Shown in pieces: positions 16,698-28,546 of a stretch of DNA of 64,000 nucleotides. The stretch's first letter is position 1; every line of letters begins with the position of its first letter. The stretch is from JBEVJK01 sp040510195 (lineage in GTDB: Bacteria > Pseudomonadota > Alphaproteobacteria > Rhizobiales > Rhizobiaceae). The position numbers and the translations under genes are program-made. The DNA is taken from assembly GCA_040510195.1 (NCBI GenBank), contig JBEVJK010000123.1:1-64000 (forward strand), in the 5' to 3' direction. The notes under the pieces are model-generated. The model saw nothing but the letters and a program-made list of their open reading frames with translations, did no database searches and was not told where the DNA came from.

Positions 16698-17619
16698 TCT
16701 GGGCCAGCGCCGCGGCGATGAGGGCGGCGAGCCGCGCATTGTTGCGGACCAGCGCGATGTTGGTCTTCAGGCTCGCACCGCCGGTGAGCTGGAGAATTTT
16801 CGAAAGCAGGAAGGGCGTCACCGCCTTGCCGGAGACGCCCGCGTCGCGCGCCGCTTCTTGCGCGGCGGCGATGTGGGCCGCCATCGCGTCGGCCGCAATC
16901 TCGTCCTCTTCCGGCACCGGGTTGGCCACCAGCAGCCCGCCGCCGAGGCCGAGCGCGGCGCGCGTCGCGAAGAAGCGGGCGATCGCCTCCGGCCCGTCCA
17001 GCCTGAGCGGCGCCGCATGAGGCGAATGGCGCGACCAGAACGCCGGCAGCCGGTCGGCGCCGTGCACCACCACCGGCACGCCGTGCGTCTCCAGCACCTC
17101 CAGCGTCTTGTCGAGGTCGAGGATCGCCTTGGCGCCGGCCGAGACCACGATCACCGGCGTGCGGGCGAGCTCCCCGAGGTCGGCCGAAACGTCGAAGCTC
17201 CGCTCCGCCCCCAGATGCACGCCGCCGATGCCGCCGGTCGCGAACACCGAGATGCCGGCGATATGTGCAGCGATCATCGTCGCCGCCACCGTGGTGCCCC
17301 CGGTCAGGCCCTCGGCCACGGCGAAGGCGAGGTCGGCCCGCGACAGCTTCAGGGCGCCCTGGCTGCGGGCGAGCGCTTCCCTGGCCTCGGCCGCCAGCCC
17401 GATCTTCAGCCGCCCGTCGATCACCGCGATGGTGGCGGGGGTGGCCCCTTCCTGCTCGATGATTCCCTCGACGTCGGCGGCCATGGCGGCGTTGTCGGGA
17501 AACGGCATTCCGTGCGTGATGATCGTCGATTCGAGGGCTACGACCGGCCTCCCGGCGGCGAGCGCCGCCGCCACCGGCGGGTGGAGGTCGACGAAGGGCC
17601 TTGCGGTCTCCGGATTCAT
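16684..17619 (-). CDS. psuG: Pseudouridine-5'-phosphate glycosidase
   Basis: A 311-residue enzyme that reversibly splits pseudouridine 5'-phosphate into uracil and ribose 5-phosphate. The family signature is clear: VVALESTIITHGMPFP near the N-terminus, ATIAVIDGRLKIGL, and TGGIGGVHLGAE in the middle, ending in VRNNARLAALIA. Length fits the family (about 300-315). I place the start at ATG 17619, where ATGA overlaps the psuK stop by 4 bases; an in-frame ATG at 17631 would add four residues. With psuK upstream it makes a two-gene operon for recycling pseudouridine from RNA turnover. Confidence 0.93.
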   Translation of the reverse strand: MNPETARPFVDLHPPVAAALAAGRPVVALESTIITHGMPFPDNAAMAADVEGIIEQEGATPATIAVIDGRLKIGLAAEAREALARSQGALKLSRADLAFAVAEGLTGGTTVAATMIAAHIAGISVFATGGIGGVHLGAERSFDVSADLGELARTPVIVVSAGAKAILDLDKTLEVLETHGVPVVVHGADRLPAFWSRHSPHAAPLRLDGPEAIARFFATRAALGLGGGLLVANPVPEEDEIAADAMAAHIAAAQEAARDAGVSGKAVTPFLLSKILQLTGGASLKTNIALVRNNARLAALIAAALAQTKPG

Positions 17620-18590
17620 GCCGCTTCCCATGCCACCGCTTGCGGCTCCGGCACAAGCGCCATTGCGGCGTCGAGCTCGGCCGGCGTGAAATCGGCCACG
17701 GCGGCTGCGCTCTCCAGCGTCAGCATGGCCGCCGCCGCACCCCGCCTCAGCGCCTGGCGAAGCGGCAGGCCGGCGGTCAAGGCCGCGACGGCGACGCCGG
17801 CCAGCGCGTCGCCCGCTCCCGTCACGTCGGCCACGCGGCGCGGCCGCGGCGGCTCGAGCTGGAACGCGCCGTCGCGGTCGAAGCCGGTCAGCGGCCTGCC
17901 GCCGGCGGTGGCGACTCCGGCGACGAGCCCGGCCCGCCGCAACAGCGCCACCGAGCTCTCCGCCGGGGCATCGACGGGCAGGCCGGCGAGTTTCGCCGCC
18001 TCGCGTGTCGTCACGAACAGGCAGGCGAGGCGGCGGAGGAACGGCGCCAGGCGCACGACCTTGGCCGGCGACACGCCGATCGCGAACAGCGGGCGCGCTT
18101 CCGCCAGCTCTGCCAGCGTGGCGAGCGCAGGCGCCGGCAGGTTGGCATCGGTGAGCACAGCATCGGCGCCGGCGACCGCCTGGCGTGTCGTGGCGCGCCT
18201 GAGCTGCTTGGCGAAGGCCACCTCGTAGAGCTCCATGTCGGCGAGCCCGGCGATCAGCTCGCCCTGCGCGTCGATGAGCGCGGTGTAGCTCGGGGTGCGC
18301 CGGTCGAGGAAAACCACGGAAAGATCTTCGATGCCGGCGAGCGCGATGGCCCGCGCCACGGCATCGCCGGCCTGGTCGCCGCCGCGCAGCGACATCAGCG
18401 AGGCCTCGGCACCGGCGGCCACCGCGTTGCGGAGCGCGTTGAAGACGCCGCCGCCGACATCCTCCGAAAGCGTGCCGGGATTGGACGCGCCGGGATGGTA
18501 GCGCCCCCGCACGCGCCCGCGCCGGTCGACATGGGCGCCTCCTACGGCGAGGATGCGTGGCTGGCGCGGCGGGGAAACGGCATCGACCAT
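17616..18590 (-). CDS. psuK: PfkB-family carbohydrate kinase, probable pseudouridine kinase
   Basis: A 324-residue ribokinase-fold kinase. The N-terminal ILAVGGAHVDRRG and NPGTLSEDVGGGVFNAL match the substrate-binding PfkB motif; the C-terminal DVTGAGDALAG carries the catalytic Asp and anion hole. PfkB proteins act on many sugars and nucleosides, but translational coupling to psuG (4-base ATGA overlap) points to phosphorylation of pseudouridine to its 5'-monophosphate, the substrate of PsuG. The gene is first in the operon and is divergent from recA, 262 bases away. No dedicated pseudouridine transporter is next to it. Confidence 0.87.
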   Translation of the reverse strand: MVDAVSPPRQPRILAVGGAHVDRRGRVRGRYHPGASNPGTLSEDVGGGVFNALRNAVAAGAEASLMSLRGGDQAGDAVARAIALAGIEDLSVVFLDRRTPSYTALIDAQGELIAGLADMELYEVAFAKQLRRATTRQAVAGADAVLTDANLPAPALATLAELAEARPLFAIGVSPAKVVRLAPFLRRLACLFVTTREAAKLAGLPVDAPAESSVALLRRAGLVAGVATAGGRPLTGFDRDGAFQLEPPRPRRVADVTGAGDALAGVAVAALTAGLPLRQALRRGAAAAMLTLESAAAVADFTPAELDAAMALVPEPQAVAWEAA

Positions 18591-18713
18591 GAGGGTGCGA
18601 GCTTAGGCTGCGCCGTCGCTGCCTTCAATCGGCGAAAGCCGCGAATCGCCGCCGGAGCGGAACCACGAATTTTCGGCATTGCTGCTTGAGCCGACGCTCA
18701 TATGAACTTTCAC

Positions 18714-18728
18714 GAACGGAAATCGAAC
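18714..18728 (+). promoter_or_regulatory. LexA (SOS) box upstream of recA
   Basis: GAAC-N7-GAAC (18714-18717 and 18725-18728) is the reverse complement of GTTC-N7-GTTC, the direct-repeat LexA site of alphaproteobacteria. It lies 125 bases before the recA start codon. The same motif occurs before lexA in this window, which supports it. Confidence 0.8.
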
Positions 18729-18736
18729 GGACAACC

Positions 18737-18770
18737 GATTCTTTCACCGAATCAGAGGCTTGATGCCTCT
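18737..18770 (+). other. Two adjacent small inverted repeats in the recA leader
   Basis: GATTC-N7-GAATC (18737-18753) is followed at once by AGAGGC-N5-GCCTCT (18754-18770). Both can form short hairpins between the SOS box and recA. They may shape the leader RNA or mark a promoter region; no function is proven. Confidence 0.35.
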
Positions 18771-18852
18771 TGCCAAATCGGAACAAAGCATGTACATCGA
18801 AAGTCGGACGGCATGCGATCCGGCCTTATTGGCGACCACGGGGTGAGGTATC

Positions 18853-19938
<1,086 letters not shown>

Positions 19939-19954
19939 CCCCAGGCATTGGCGA

Positions 19955-19990
19955 CGCAAGCCGGCGGCGCGCGCTCCAGCCGCCGCTTGC
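19955..19990 (+). terminator. Hairpin after recA, possible terminator
   Basis: The arms CGCAAGC(C)GGCGGC and GCCGCCGCTTGCG pair over 13 bases with one bulged C. The hairpin starts 16 bases after the recA stop. No real T-run follows, so termination is only possible, not clear. Confidence 0.4.
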
Positions 19991-20123
19991 GCCCTCTGCC
20001 TGTTTCTGGACAGCGCCCCGGACGGACGATAAAAGGCGCTGTCGTTTCCGCCGCCGGCGGACCCTCCTTTTCCATGACGGCCGCCGGGCAAGCCGGCAGC
20101 GGCCAAAGAGAGCGCGTATTTCC

Positions 20124-22793
<2,670 letters not shown>

Positions 22794-22858
22794 GCGCGCT
22801 TCGCCGCCCCTATGCCCGGGGCGCGCTTCGCCGCCCCTGAACGCGCCTCGCCGCCCCG
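22794..22858. repeat. Three GC-rich direct repeats between alaS and the kinase gene
   Basis: The 18-base unit GCGCGCTTCGCCGCCCCT occurs exactly at 22794-22811 and 22821-22838. A degenerate third copy follows at 22841-22858 (ACGCGCCTCGCCGCCCCG). The array fills nearly all of the 71-base gap between the two convergent genes. No T-run follows it. Function unknown. Confidence 0.75.
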
Positions 22859-22864
22859 CAAGCC

Positions 22865-24202
22865 TCACGCCAGGAGATGCGCCAGAAGGGCCCTCAACTC
22901 GGCCGGCTTGACCGGCTTGCGCATGAGCTCGATGCCGCTGGCGCGCGCCGCGCGCGCCAGGACCTCCGAGGCGTCGGCGGTGATGATCAGCGCCGGCACC
23001 GCCCGCTTCAGTGCCTCGCGCGCCTGGCCGATCGTCGTCGAGCCGAGGTCTCCATGGTCGAGATGCTGGTCGGCGATGATGATGTCGGGGGAAAACGCGG
23101 CATCGGAAAGCGCCTCGATGGCCTCGCCGGTCGAAGTCGCGGCCCGCACCTCGCAACGCCAGCGCTCGAGCAGCGCGCGCATCGCCTCGAGCACCGCCTG
23201 GTCGTTCTCGACCAGCAGCACCTTGGTGCCGAAAAGGCCGTAGCCGCGCGGCCGGTCGGGCTCGGCAGACTGTGCGGCGAGCTCGGTATGCTGGGTGCGT
23301 GCGGCGGGCACCTCGACATGGAAGACGGTCCCTGAACCCATCGCCGAGGAGAAGTCGACGCGATGGCCGAGCGCGTCGACCATGCGCTTGACGATCGCCA
23401 GGCCGAGCCCGAGCCCGCCCGACAGCTCGGCGTCGCCGGCCACGTTGCCGCGGTGGAACTCCTCGAACACCGCGCGCCGCTGATCGCGGGGGATGCCGCG
23501 GCCGGTGTCGACCACGTCGATGCGGATCGTTTCGCCGCGGTGGCGCACGCCGACCAGCACGCCCCCCTTTCTGGTATAGCGGATGGCGTTGGAGATGATG
23601 TTCTGCAGGATGCGCCTGAGCAGCGTCCTGTCGGATCGGACGACCGCATGCGTCGGCCGGAAGGAGAGCCGCAGGCCCTTGTTCTCCGCAAACGGCTTGA
23701 AGTCCGAACGCAGCGCCGAAAACAACGGCTCCAGCGCGACGTCGCCGATCTCCGGCTCGACCACGCCGGCGTCGAGCTTGGAAATGTCGAGCAAGGTGCG
23801 CAGCAGGTCTTCCATCGTCTCGAGCGAGCGCTCGACCTGGCGCGCCAGCGTCCGCCCTTCCTCGCTCCCCTGCAGTTCGGCCAGCGCCGAGATCGACAGG
23901 TGCGCGGCGTTGAGCGGCTGCAGGATGTCGTGGCTTGCCGCCGCCAGGAAGCGGGTCTTCGACAGATTGGCCTGCTCGGCGTTCTCCTTGGCGGCAATCA
24001 GCTCCAAATTGGACTGCTCGAGGTGGCGCAAGGTCGCGCGCAGCTCCTCTGTGCGCGCACGCACCCGGTTCTCGAGGTTGATCGCCGTCTGGAACAGCGT
24101 GAAGGCATTGCCCTGCTGCTCCATCGAGCGCTCGACGCGCGACACCAGCGCCTCGTTGATGCGCCTGAGCTTCTCCGGGTCGTCGATGTGTCGGATCGGC
24201 AT
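22865..24202 (-). CDS. Hybrid sensor histidine kinase/response regulator, NahK-like
   Basis: A 445-residue soluble kinase with no membrane helix and no PAS or GAF input domain. A helical segment (about 10-80) leads into the H-box SHDILQPL with phospho-acceptor His91. The ATPase domain follows with N205 in NIISNAIRYT and the G1 box DTGRGIP at 232-238. A receiver domain fills residues about 326-445, with acceptor Asp378 in IIIADQH and Lys429 in MRKP. The SHDxxQPL H-box is the NahK/ErcS' type. The FIST-domain gene starts upstream and ends only 18 bases before this start codon, so the FIST protein probably supplies the input, as NosP does for NahK. No output regulator gene is adjacent. Confidence 0.88.
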   Translation of the reverse strand: MPIRHIDDPEKLRRINEALVSRVERSMEQQGNAFTLFQTAINLENRVRARTEELRATLRHLEQSNLELIAAKENAEQANLSKTRFLAAASHDILQPLNAAHLSISALAELQGSEEGRTLARQVERSLETMEDLLRTLLDISKLDAGVVEPEIGDVALEPLFSALRSDFKPFAENKGLRLSFRPTHAVVRSDRTLLRRILQNIISNAIRYTRKGGVLVGVRHRGETIRIDVVDTGRGIPRDQRRAVFEEFHRGNVAGDAELSGGLGLGLAIVKRMVDALGHRVDFSSAMGSGTVFHVEVPAARTQHTELAAQSAEPDRPRGYGLFGTKVLLVENDQAVLEAMRALLERWRCEVRAATSTGEAIEALSDAAFSPDIIIADQHLDHGDLGSTTIGQAREALKRAVPALIITADASEVLARAARASGIELMRKPVKPAELRALLAHLLA

Positions 24203-24220
24203 CTTGCCAGGCGCTTGCCT

Positions 24221-25408
24221 CTATTCGGCGGCCGCGTCGAGCCGCCCCGCGGAGGCCGGTCGGCCGAAGGCGATGCCGGTGAGCGTCTGGTTGAGGTGCA
24301 TCGACTGGTACTGCTCGCCATAGGTGTTGAAGCCGAGCACATGGTGCTCGCGGTAGAGATCGGACATCTTGCGGACGACCTGGCGGTTCTCCGCGTCGAT
24401 GCGCCGATAGGCGCAGTCGAAGCCCAGCACCATGTCGATGCCGGAAAGCCGGCTTTCGAGCTCGTCGAGCTTGCGGCGGGTGGTCTCCACCATGCCCCGC
24501 GCTTCGGCCAGCGTCAGCACCACCCCGTCGTCGATCGCGCAGGCGAACACCAGGGACCCGTCGTCGTTGATGGCCCGCACGCCACGGCAGAAATACTCGC
24601 CCCCCACTTTGACCACCACCGGGTGCGACGCGAACCCGCCTTGCGCCAGCACCCCCAATTCCTTGCCCACCGCCGCGGCGTATTCATGTGCGGCCCGGTT
24701 GGCGTTGAGCTCGGTGACCGTGCGCCGCTCGGGGTCCGAATGGGTGACCACCAGCTTGGCCTCGGTGGGGATGAAGTTGTCGGTCTTGAAGATCTGGAAG
24801 GGCAGCACGGTCGAAGCGAGCACGATCACCGCGCCGCCATCCGTGACGCGGCCGTCGGAGATCAGCCGGGTGCGCTCGAAGCGCAGATCGTCGCCCGCCG
24901 ACCCGCCGATCAGCGGAATGTCGGACAAGGCCCAATTGAGGGCTGCCGTCACCCGCTCCTCGGCGAACGACATGCCGTCGATGAGGCAGAGCGCGAAGCG
25001 CGCCTGGCCCGGCCGGGCGCCGGTGGCCTCGGCCAGCCTTCGCTTCAGCCGGTCCACCTCGCCGGCGATCATATCCATGCCGGCCGTCGCCACGCGGGGA
25101 ATGGTCGCCGAGACGACCGTGAAGTGGCAGGCCGGCAGCAGGATGGCGAGCAGGTGGCCGGCGGCGATCCCGTCCGGCGTGATTTCGCCCGACGTCGAGC
25201 AACCGATCACCGCGAGTCCCGGCGCGGCCGCGCTCACCGCCGCATTGAGGTTTTCCGCGTCGCAGGCGTCGAGCGAGAAGAAGAGCAGCGCCAGCGCGAA
25301 CCGGCCGGGGCGCGCCTCATCGCCGATCGCCTGGGCAAACGCCGCCGCCTCGGCGCCCGCTGCCGTCAGCGCCACGATCCCGCTCTGATACTCCGTCCGT
25401 GTCGCCAC
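24221..25408 (-). CDS. FIST-domain signal sensor, NosP-like
   Basis: A 395-residue soluble protein made of a FIST N domain (about 28-225, with LAVIGCSTSGEITPDG and DIPLIGGSAGDDLRF) and a FIST C domain (about 235-375, ending HVLGFNTYGEQY). In Pseudomonas and Vibrio, FIST proteins encoded next to a histidine kinase (NosP with NahK or VpsS) bind haem and inhibit the kinase when they bind nitric oxide. Here the kinase gene follows 18 bases downstream, so the two should work as sensor and transmitter. Several His and Cys are present, but I cannot say which, if any, holds haem. Amino-acid sensing is the other proposed FIST role. The gene is divergent from coxS, sharing a 245-base upstream region. 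Confidence 0.85.
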   Translation of the reverse strand: MATRTEYQSGIVALTAAGAEAAAFAQAIGDEARPGRFALALLFFSLDACDAENLNAAVSAAAPGLAVIGCSTSGEITPDGIAAGHLLAILLPACHFTVVSATIPRVATAGMDMIAGEVDRLKRRLAEATGARPGQARFALCLIDGMSFAEERVTAALNWALSDIPLIGGSAGDDLRFERTRLISDGRVTDGGAVIVLASTVLPFQIFKTDNFIPTEAKLVVTHSDPERRTVTELNANRAAHEYAAAVGKELGVLAQGGFASHPVVVKVGGEYFCRGVRAINDDGSLVFACAIDDGVVLTLAEARGMVETTRRKLDELESRLSGIDMVLGFDCAYRRIDAENRQVVRKMSDLYREHHVLGFNTYGEQYQSMHLNQTLTGIAFGRPASAGRLDAAAE

Positions 25409-25531
25409 GCCGTTCCGCAGCGCCTCCGCTTGAGCCGGTTTCGCGCCGGTCGCCGATCATCACCGGCAAATTCGCCTTTGGCAATCTTGATCGCCGGCGC
25501 CGTTCGGTCGAAAGTACAATATACCGGGACT

Positions 25532-25560
25532 GGGGCCGGCAGCATTCTGCCGGTCACCCC
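25532..25560 (+). other. Stem-loop in the coxS upstream region
   Basis: GGGG-CCGGCAG-CATT-CTGCCGG-TCA-CCCC gives a perfect 7-bp stem with a four-base loop. A further four G-C pairs lie beyond a three-base bulge. It lies about 95 bases before the coxS start. It does not match a riboswitch I know, including the molybdenum-cofactor type. Confidence 0.45.
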
Positions 25561-25653
25561 GATGGGAGGCTCCGGGCGGGGCATGACGCCTTGCCGCGGA
25601 ACGAAGGGCAGAACGGGTCGGGCGGCGCCTACCGGCCGATGTGAGGAGGAACC

Positions 25654-26148
25654 ATGTCCGACGTGACGATGGTGGTGAACGGTCGCACCGTTGGGGGGTC
25701 GGTCGAGGACCGCACGCTCTTGGTGCATTTCCTGCGCGAGCATGTCGGACTGACAGGGACTCATGTCGGCTGCGACACCTCGCAATGCGGCGCTTGCGTC
25801 GTTCATGTCGACGGCAAGGCGGTGAAATCCTGCACCATGCTGACCGCCCAGGCGTCGGGCGCCACGGTGCTGACCATCGAAGGCCTCGCCGAGGGCGGCG
25901 AACTGCACCCGGTGCAGGCCGCCTTCAAGGAGCATCACGGGCTGCAATGCGGCTTCTGCACGCCTGGCATGATCATGGCGGCGACCGACATGATCAGGCG
26001 CCACCCTGCCGGGCTCGACGAAGCGACCGTGCGCAGCGAGCTCGAAGGAAATATCTGCCGCTGCACCGGTTATCACAACATCGTCAAGGCGATCCTTGCC
26101 GCCTCGGTCGCGATGGCGGCTGCGGGCGGCGAGCGCAAGGTGGCATAG
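25654..26148 (+). CDS. Molybdenum hydroxylase small (2Fe-2S) subunit, CoxS-like
   Basis: A 164-residue protein carrying two [2Fe-2S] clusters. Cys40, 45, 48 and 60 form the plant-ferredoxin-type site (GCDTSQCGACVVHVDG...SC). Cys99, 102, 135 and 137 form the second (QCGFCTPG...ICRCTGY). This is the standard small subunit of the xanthine dehydrogenase/CO dehydrogenase family; it passes electrons from the molybdenum centre to FAD. A strong ribosome binding site (GAGGAGG) precedes the ATG. It is the first gene of a coxS-coxL-coxM operon. Confidence 0.93.
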   Translation: MSDVTMVVNGRTVGGSVEDRTLLVHFLREHVGLTGTHVGCDTSQCGACVVHVDGKAVKSCTMLTAQASGATVLTIEGLAEGGELHPVQAAFKEHHGLQCGFCTPGMIMAATDMIRRHPAGLDEATVRSELEGNICRCTGYHNIVKAILAASVAMAAAGGERKVA

Positions 26149-26177
26149 GCCGAACGGCCGGTCTCGGGAGGATTTCG

Positions 26178-28532
26178 ATGGGCGTTGAAGGCATCGGGGC
26201 GCGCATCGCCCGCAAGGAAGACAAACGGTTCATCACCGGCGGCGGCCGCTACACCGAAGACATGGTGGTGCCCGGCATGAAGCAGGCGGTGTTCGTTCGC
26301 AGCCCCCATGCGCATGCCGAGATCGCCGCCATCGACGTCGCCAAGGCCAAGGGCATGCCAGGCGTCATCGGCGTGCTCACCGGCCAGGAGCTGAAGGCCG
26401 ATGGCATCGGCAACCTGATCTGCGGCTGGATGATCCATTCCAAGGACGGCAGCCCGATGAAGATGGGCGCCTGGTCGCCGCTGGCAGTCGACAGGGTGCG
26501 CTATGTCGGCGACGCCGTGGTCGTGGTCGTCGCCGAGACCAAGGGCCAGGCGCGCGATGCGGCCGAGGCGATCGAGGTCACCTATCGCGAGCTGCCCGCG
26601 GTGACCGACAGCGTCGAGTCCCTGAAGGAAGGCGCCCCGCAACTCCATCCGGAGGCTGAAGGCAACCTCATTTTCGACTGGGAGCTCGGCGACGCCCAGG
26701 CGACGGATGCCGCGCTGGCGAAGGCGGCGCACGTGACCCGCCTCGAGATCTACAACAACCGGCTCGTTCCCAATGCCATGGAGCCGCGTGCCACCCTCGG
26801 CCACTACGACAAGGCGGAGGATCACTACACCTGCTGGACGACCTCGCAGAATCCGCATCTCGCGCGGCTGGTGATGAGCGCTTTCTACAACGTCGCCCCC
26901 GAGAACAAGCTGCGCGTGATCGCGCCCGACGTCGGCGGCGGCTTCGGCTCGAAGATCTTCATCTACCCCGAGGAGGTCGTCTGCCTGTGGGCATCCAAGC
27001 GCACCGGCGTGCCGGTGAAATGGGTGGCCGATCGCACCGAGAGCTTCCTGACCGACGCGCATGGCCGCGACCACCACTCGACCGTCGAGATGGCCTTCGA
27101 CGCCGACAATCGCATCATCGGCCTGAAGGTCGACACCATCGCCAATTTCGGCGCTTACATGTCGCTGTTCTCCTCCTCGGTGCCGACCTATCTCTATGCC
27201 ACCCTGCTGTCGGGCCAATATGCGATCCCGGCGATCCACGCCAATGTCCGCGCCGTCTACACCAACACGGCGCCGGTCGACGCCTATCGCGGCGCAGGGC
27301 GCCCGGAGGCCACCTATCTCGTCGAGCGGACCATGGAAACTGCGGCGCGCGAGCTCGGTGTCTCGCCGGCCGAGCTCAGGCGCAAGAACTTCGTCAGCCA
27401 GTTCCCGCACCAGACGCCGGTGATCATGTGCTACGACGCCGGCGACTACCAGGCGTCGCTCGATGCCGCCATGAAGGTGTCCGACTATCAGGGCTTCCCG
27501 AAACGCAAGGCCGATGCCGCAAGGCGCGGCAAGCTGCGCGGCATCGGGATGAGCTGCTACATCGAAGCCTGCGGCATCGCGCCCTCGGCAGCGGTGGGAT
27601 CGCTGGGCGCCGGCGTCGGCCTCTGGGAGTCGGCTGAGGTGCGCGTCAACGCGGTAGGTACCATCGAGGTGCTGACCGGCTCCCACAGCCATGGCCAGGG
27701 CCACGAGACGACCTTCGCCCAGGTGGTCGCCGACCGCCTCGGCGTGCCCATCGAGACCGTGTCGATCGTCCATGGCGACACCGACAAGGTGCAGATGGGC
27801 ATGGGCACCTATGGCTCCCGCTCCGGCGCGGTCGGCATGTCGGCCCTGGTGAAGGCACTGGACAAGGTGGAGACCAAGGCCAAGCGCATCGCAGCCCACC
27901 TGATGGAGGCCGACGAGGGCGATGTCGTCATCGAGGGCGGCGCGCTCAAAGTGGCGGGCACCGACAAGAACGTGCCCTGGTTCCAGGTGGCGTTGGCCTC
28001 CTACACGGCCCACAACCTGCCGGCCGGCATGGAGCCGGGCCTCAAGGAGACCGCCTTCTACGACCCGACCAACTTCACCTTCCCGGCCGGTTGCTACATC
28101 TGCGAGGTGGAGGTGGACCCCGACACCGGCGTCAGCGAGATCGTCCAGTTCGTGGCTGCCGACGATTTCGGCAACATCATCAACCCGATGATCGTCGAGG
28201 GACAGGTCCATGGCGGCATCGCGCAGGGCGTCGGCCAGGCCTTGCTCGAGAATGCCCACTACGACCCGGCCAGCGGCCAGCTGCTGACGGCGAGCTACAT
28301 GGACTACACCATGCCGCGCGCCGACGACCTTCCGTCGTTCCAGGTGTCGACCTCCAACACGCCGTGCCCCGGCAACCCGCTGGGCATCAAGGGTTGCGGC
28401 GAGGCGGGCGCCATCGGCTCGCCGCCGGCGGTGATCAATGCCATTACCGATGCGATCGGCATCAACGAGCTGACCATGCCCGCGACGCCTCAGAAAGTCT
28501 GGCAGGCGCTGCGTTCGGCGGCCGGAAACTGA
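26178..28532 (+). CDS. Molybdenum hydroxylase large subunit, form II CoxL-like
   Basis: A 784-residue molybdopterin-cytosine-dinucleotide-binding subunit of the xanthine oxidase superfamily. The active-site loop reads AYRGAGR at residues 369-375. That is the form II signature; true (form I) CO dehydrogenases carry AYRCSFR with the copper-binding Cys. The catalytic Glu of the family is Glu742 in GCGEAGAIG. Other family blocks are VGGGFGSKIF and GSHSHGQGHETTFAQ. Form II enzymes are often annotated as CO dehydrogenase, but the substrate is mostly unknown and may be an aldehyde or N-heterocycle. The gene order S-L-M is that of form II operons. The start is ATG 26178 with GGGAGG upstream. Confidence 0.92.
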   Translation: MGVEGIGARIARKEDKRFITGGGRYTEDMVVPGMKQAVFVRSPHAHAEIAAIDVAKAKGMPGVIGVLTGQELKADGIGNLICGWMIHSKDGSPMKMGAWSPLAVDRVRYVGDAVVVVVAETKGQARDAAEAIEVTYRELPAVTDSVESLKEGAPQLHPEAEGNLIFDWELGDAQATDAALAKAAHVTRLEIYNNRLVPNAMEPRATLGHYDKAEDHYTCWTTSQNPHLARLVMSAFYNVAPENKLRVIAPDVGGGFGSKIFIYPEEVVCLWASKRTGVPVKWVADRTESFLTDAHGRDHHSTVEMAFDADNRIIGLKVDTIANFGAYMSLFSSSVPTYLYATLLSGQYAIPAIHANVRAVYTNTAPVDAYRGAGRPEATYLVERTMETAARELGVSPAELRRKNFVSQFPHQTPVIMCYDAGDYQASLDAAMKVSDYQGFPKRKADAARRGKLRGIGMSCYIEACGIAPSAAVGSLGAGVGLWESAEVRVNAVGTIEVLTGSHSHGQGHETTFAQVVADRLGVPIETVSIVHGDTDKVQMGMGTYGSRSGAVGMSALVKALDKVETKAKRIAAHLMEADEGDVVIEGGALKVAGTDKNVPWFQVALASYTAHNLPAGMEPGLKETAFYDPTNFTFPAGCYICEVEVDPDTGVSEIVQFVAADDFGNIINPMIVEGQVHGGIAQGVGQALLENAHYDPASGQLLTASYMDYTMPRADDLPSFQVSTSNTPCPGNPLGIKGCGEAGAIGSPPAVINAITDAIGINELTMPATPQKVWQALRSAAGN

Positions 28533-28546
28533 ACGGGGAGGGGCAG

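Noticed and set aside
18704..18717. A second SOS-like site GAAC-N6-GAAC before recA
   Set aside because: The spacing is 6 rather than 7 bases, so it does not fit the alphaproteobacterial LexA consensus; the overlapping N7 site was kept.
25479..25491. A sigma-54-like promoter (TGGCAATCTTGAT) upstream of coxS
   Set aside because: The -12 GC element is missing at the needed distance from the -24 GG.
25532..25560. A molybdenum-cofactor riboswitch before coxS
   Set aside because: The stem-loop does not resemble the conserved Moco RNA core; only a plain hairpin is supported.
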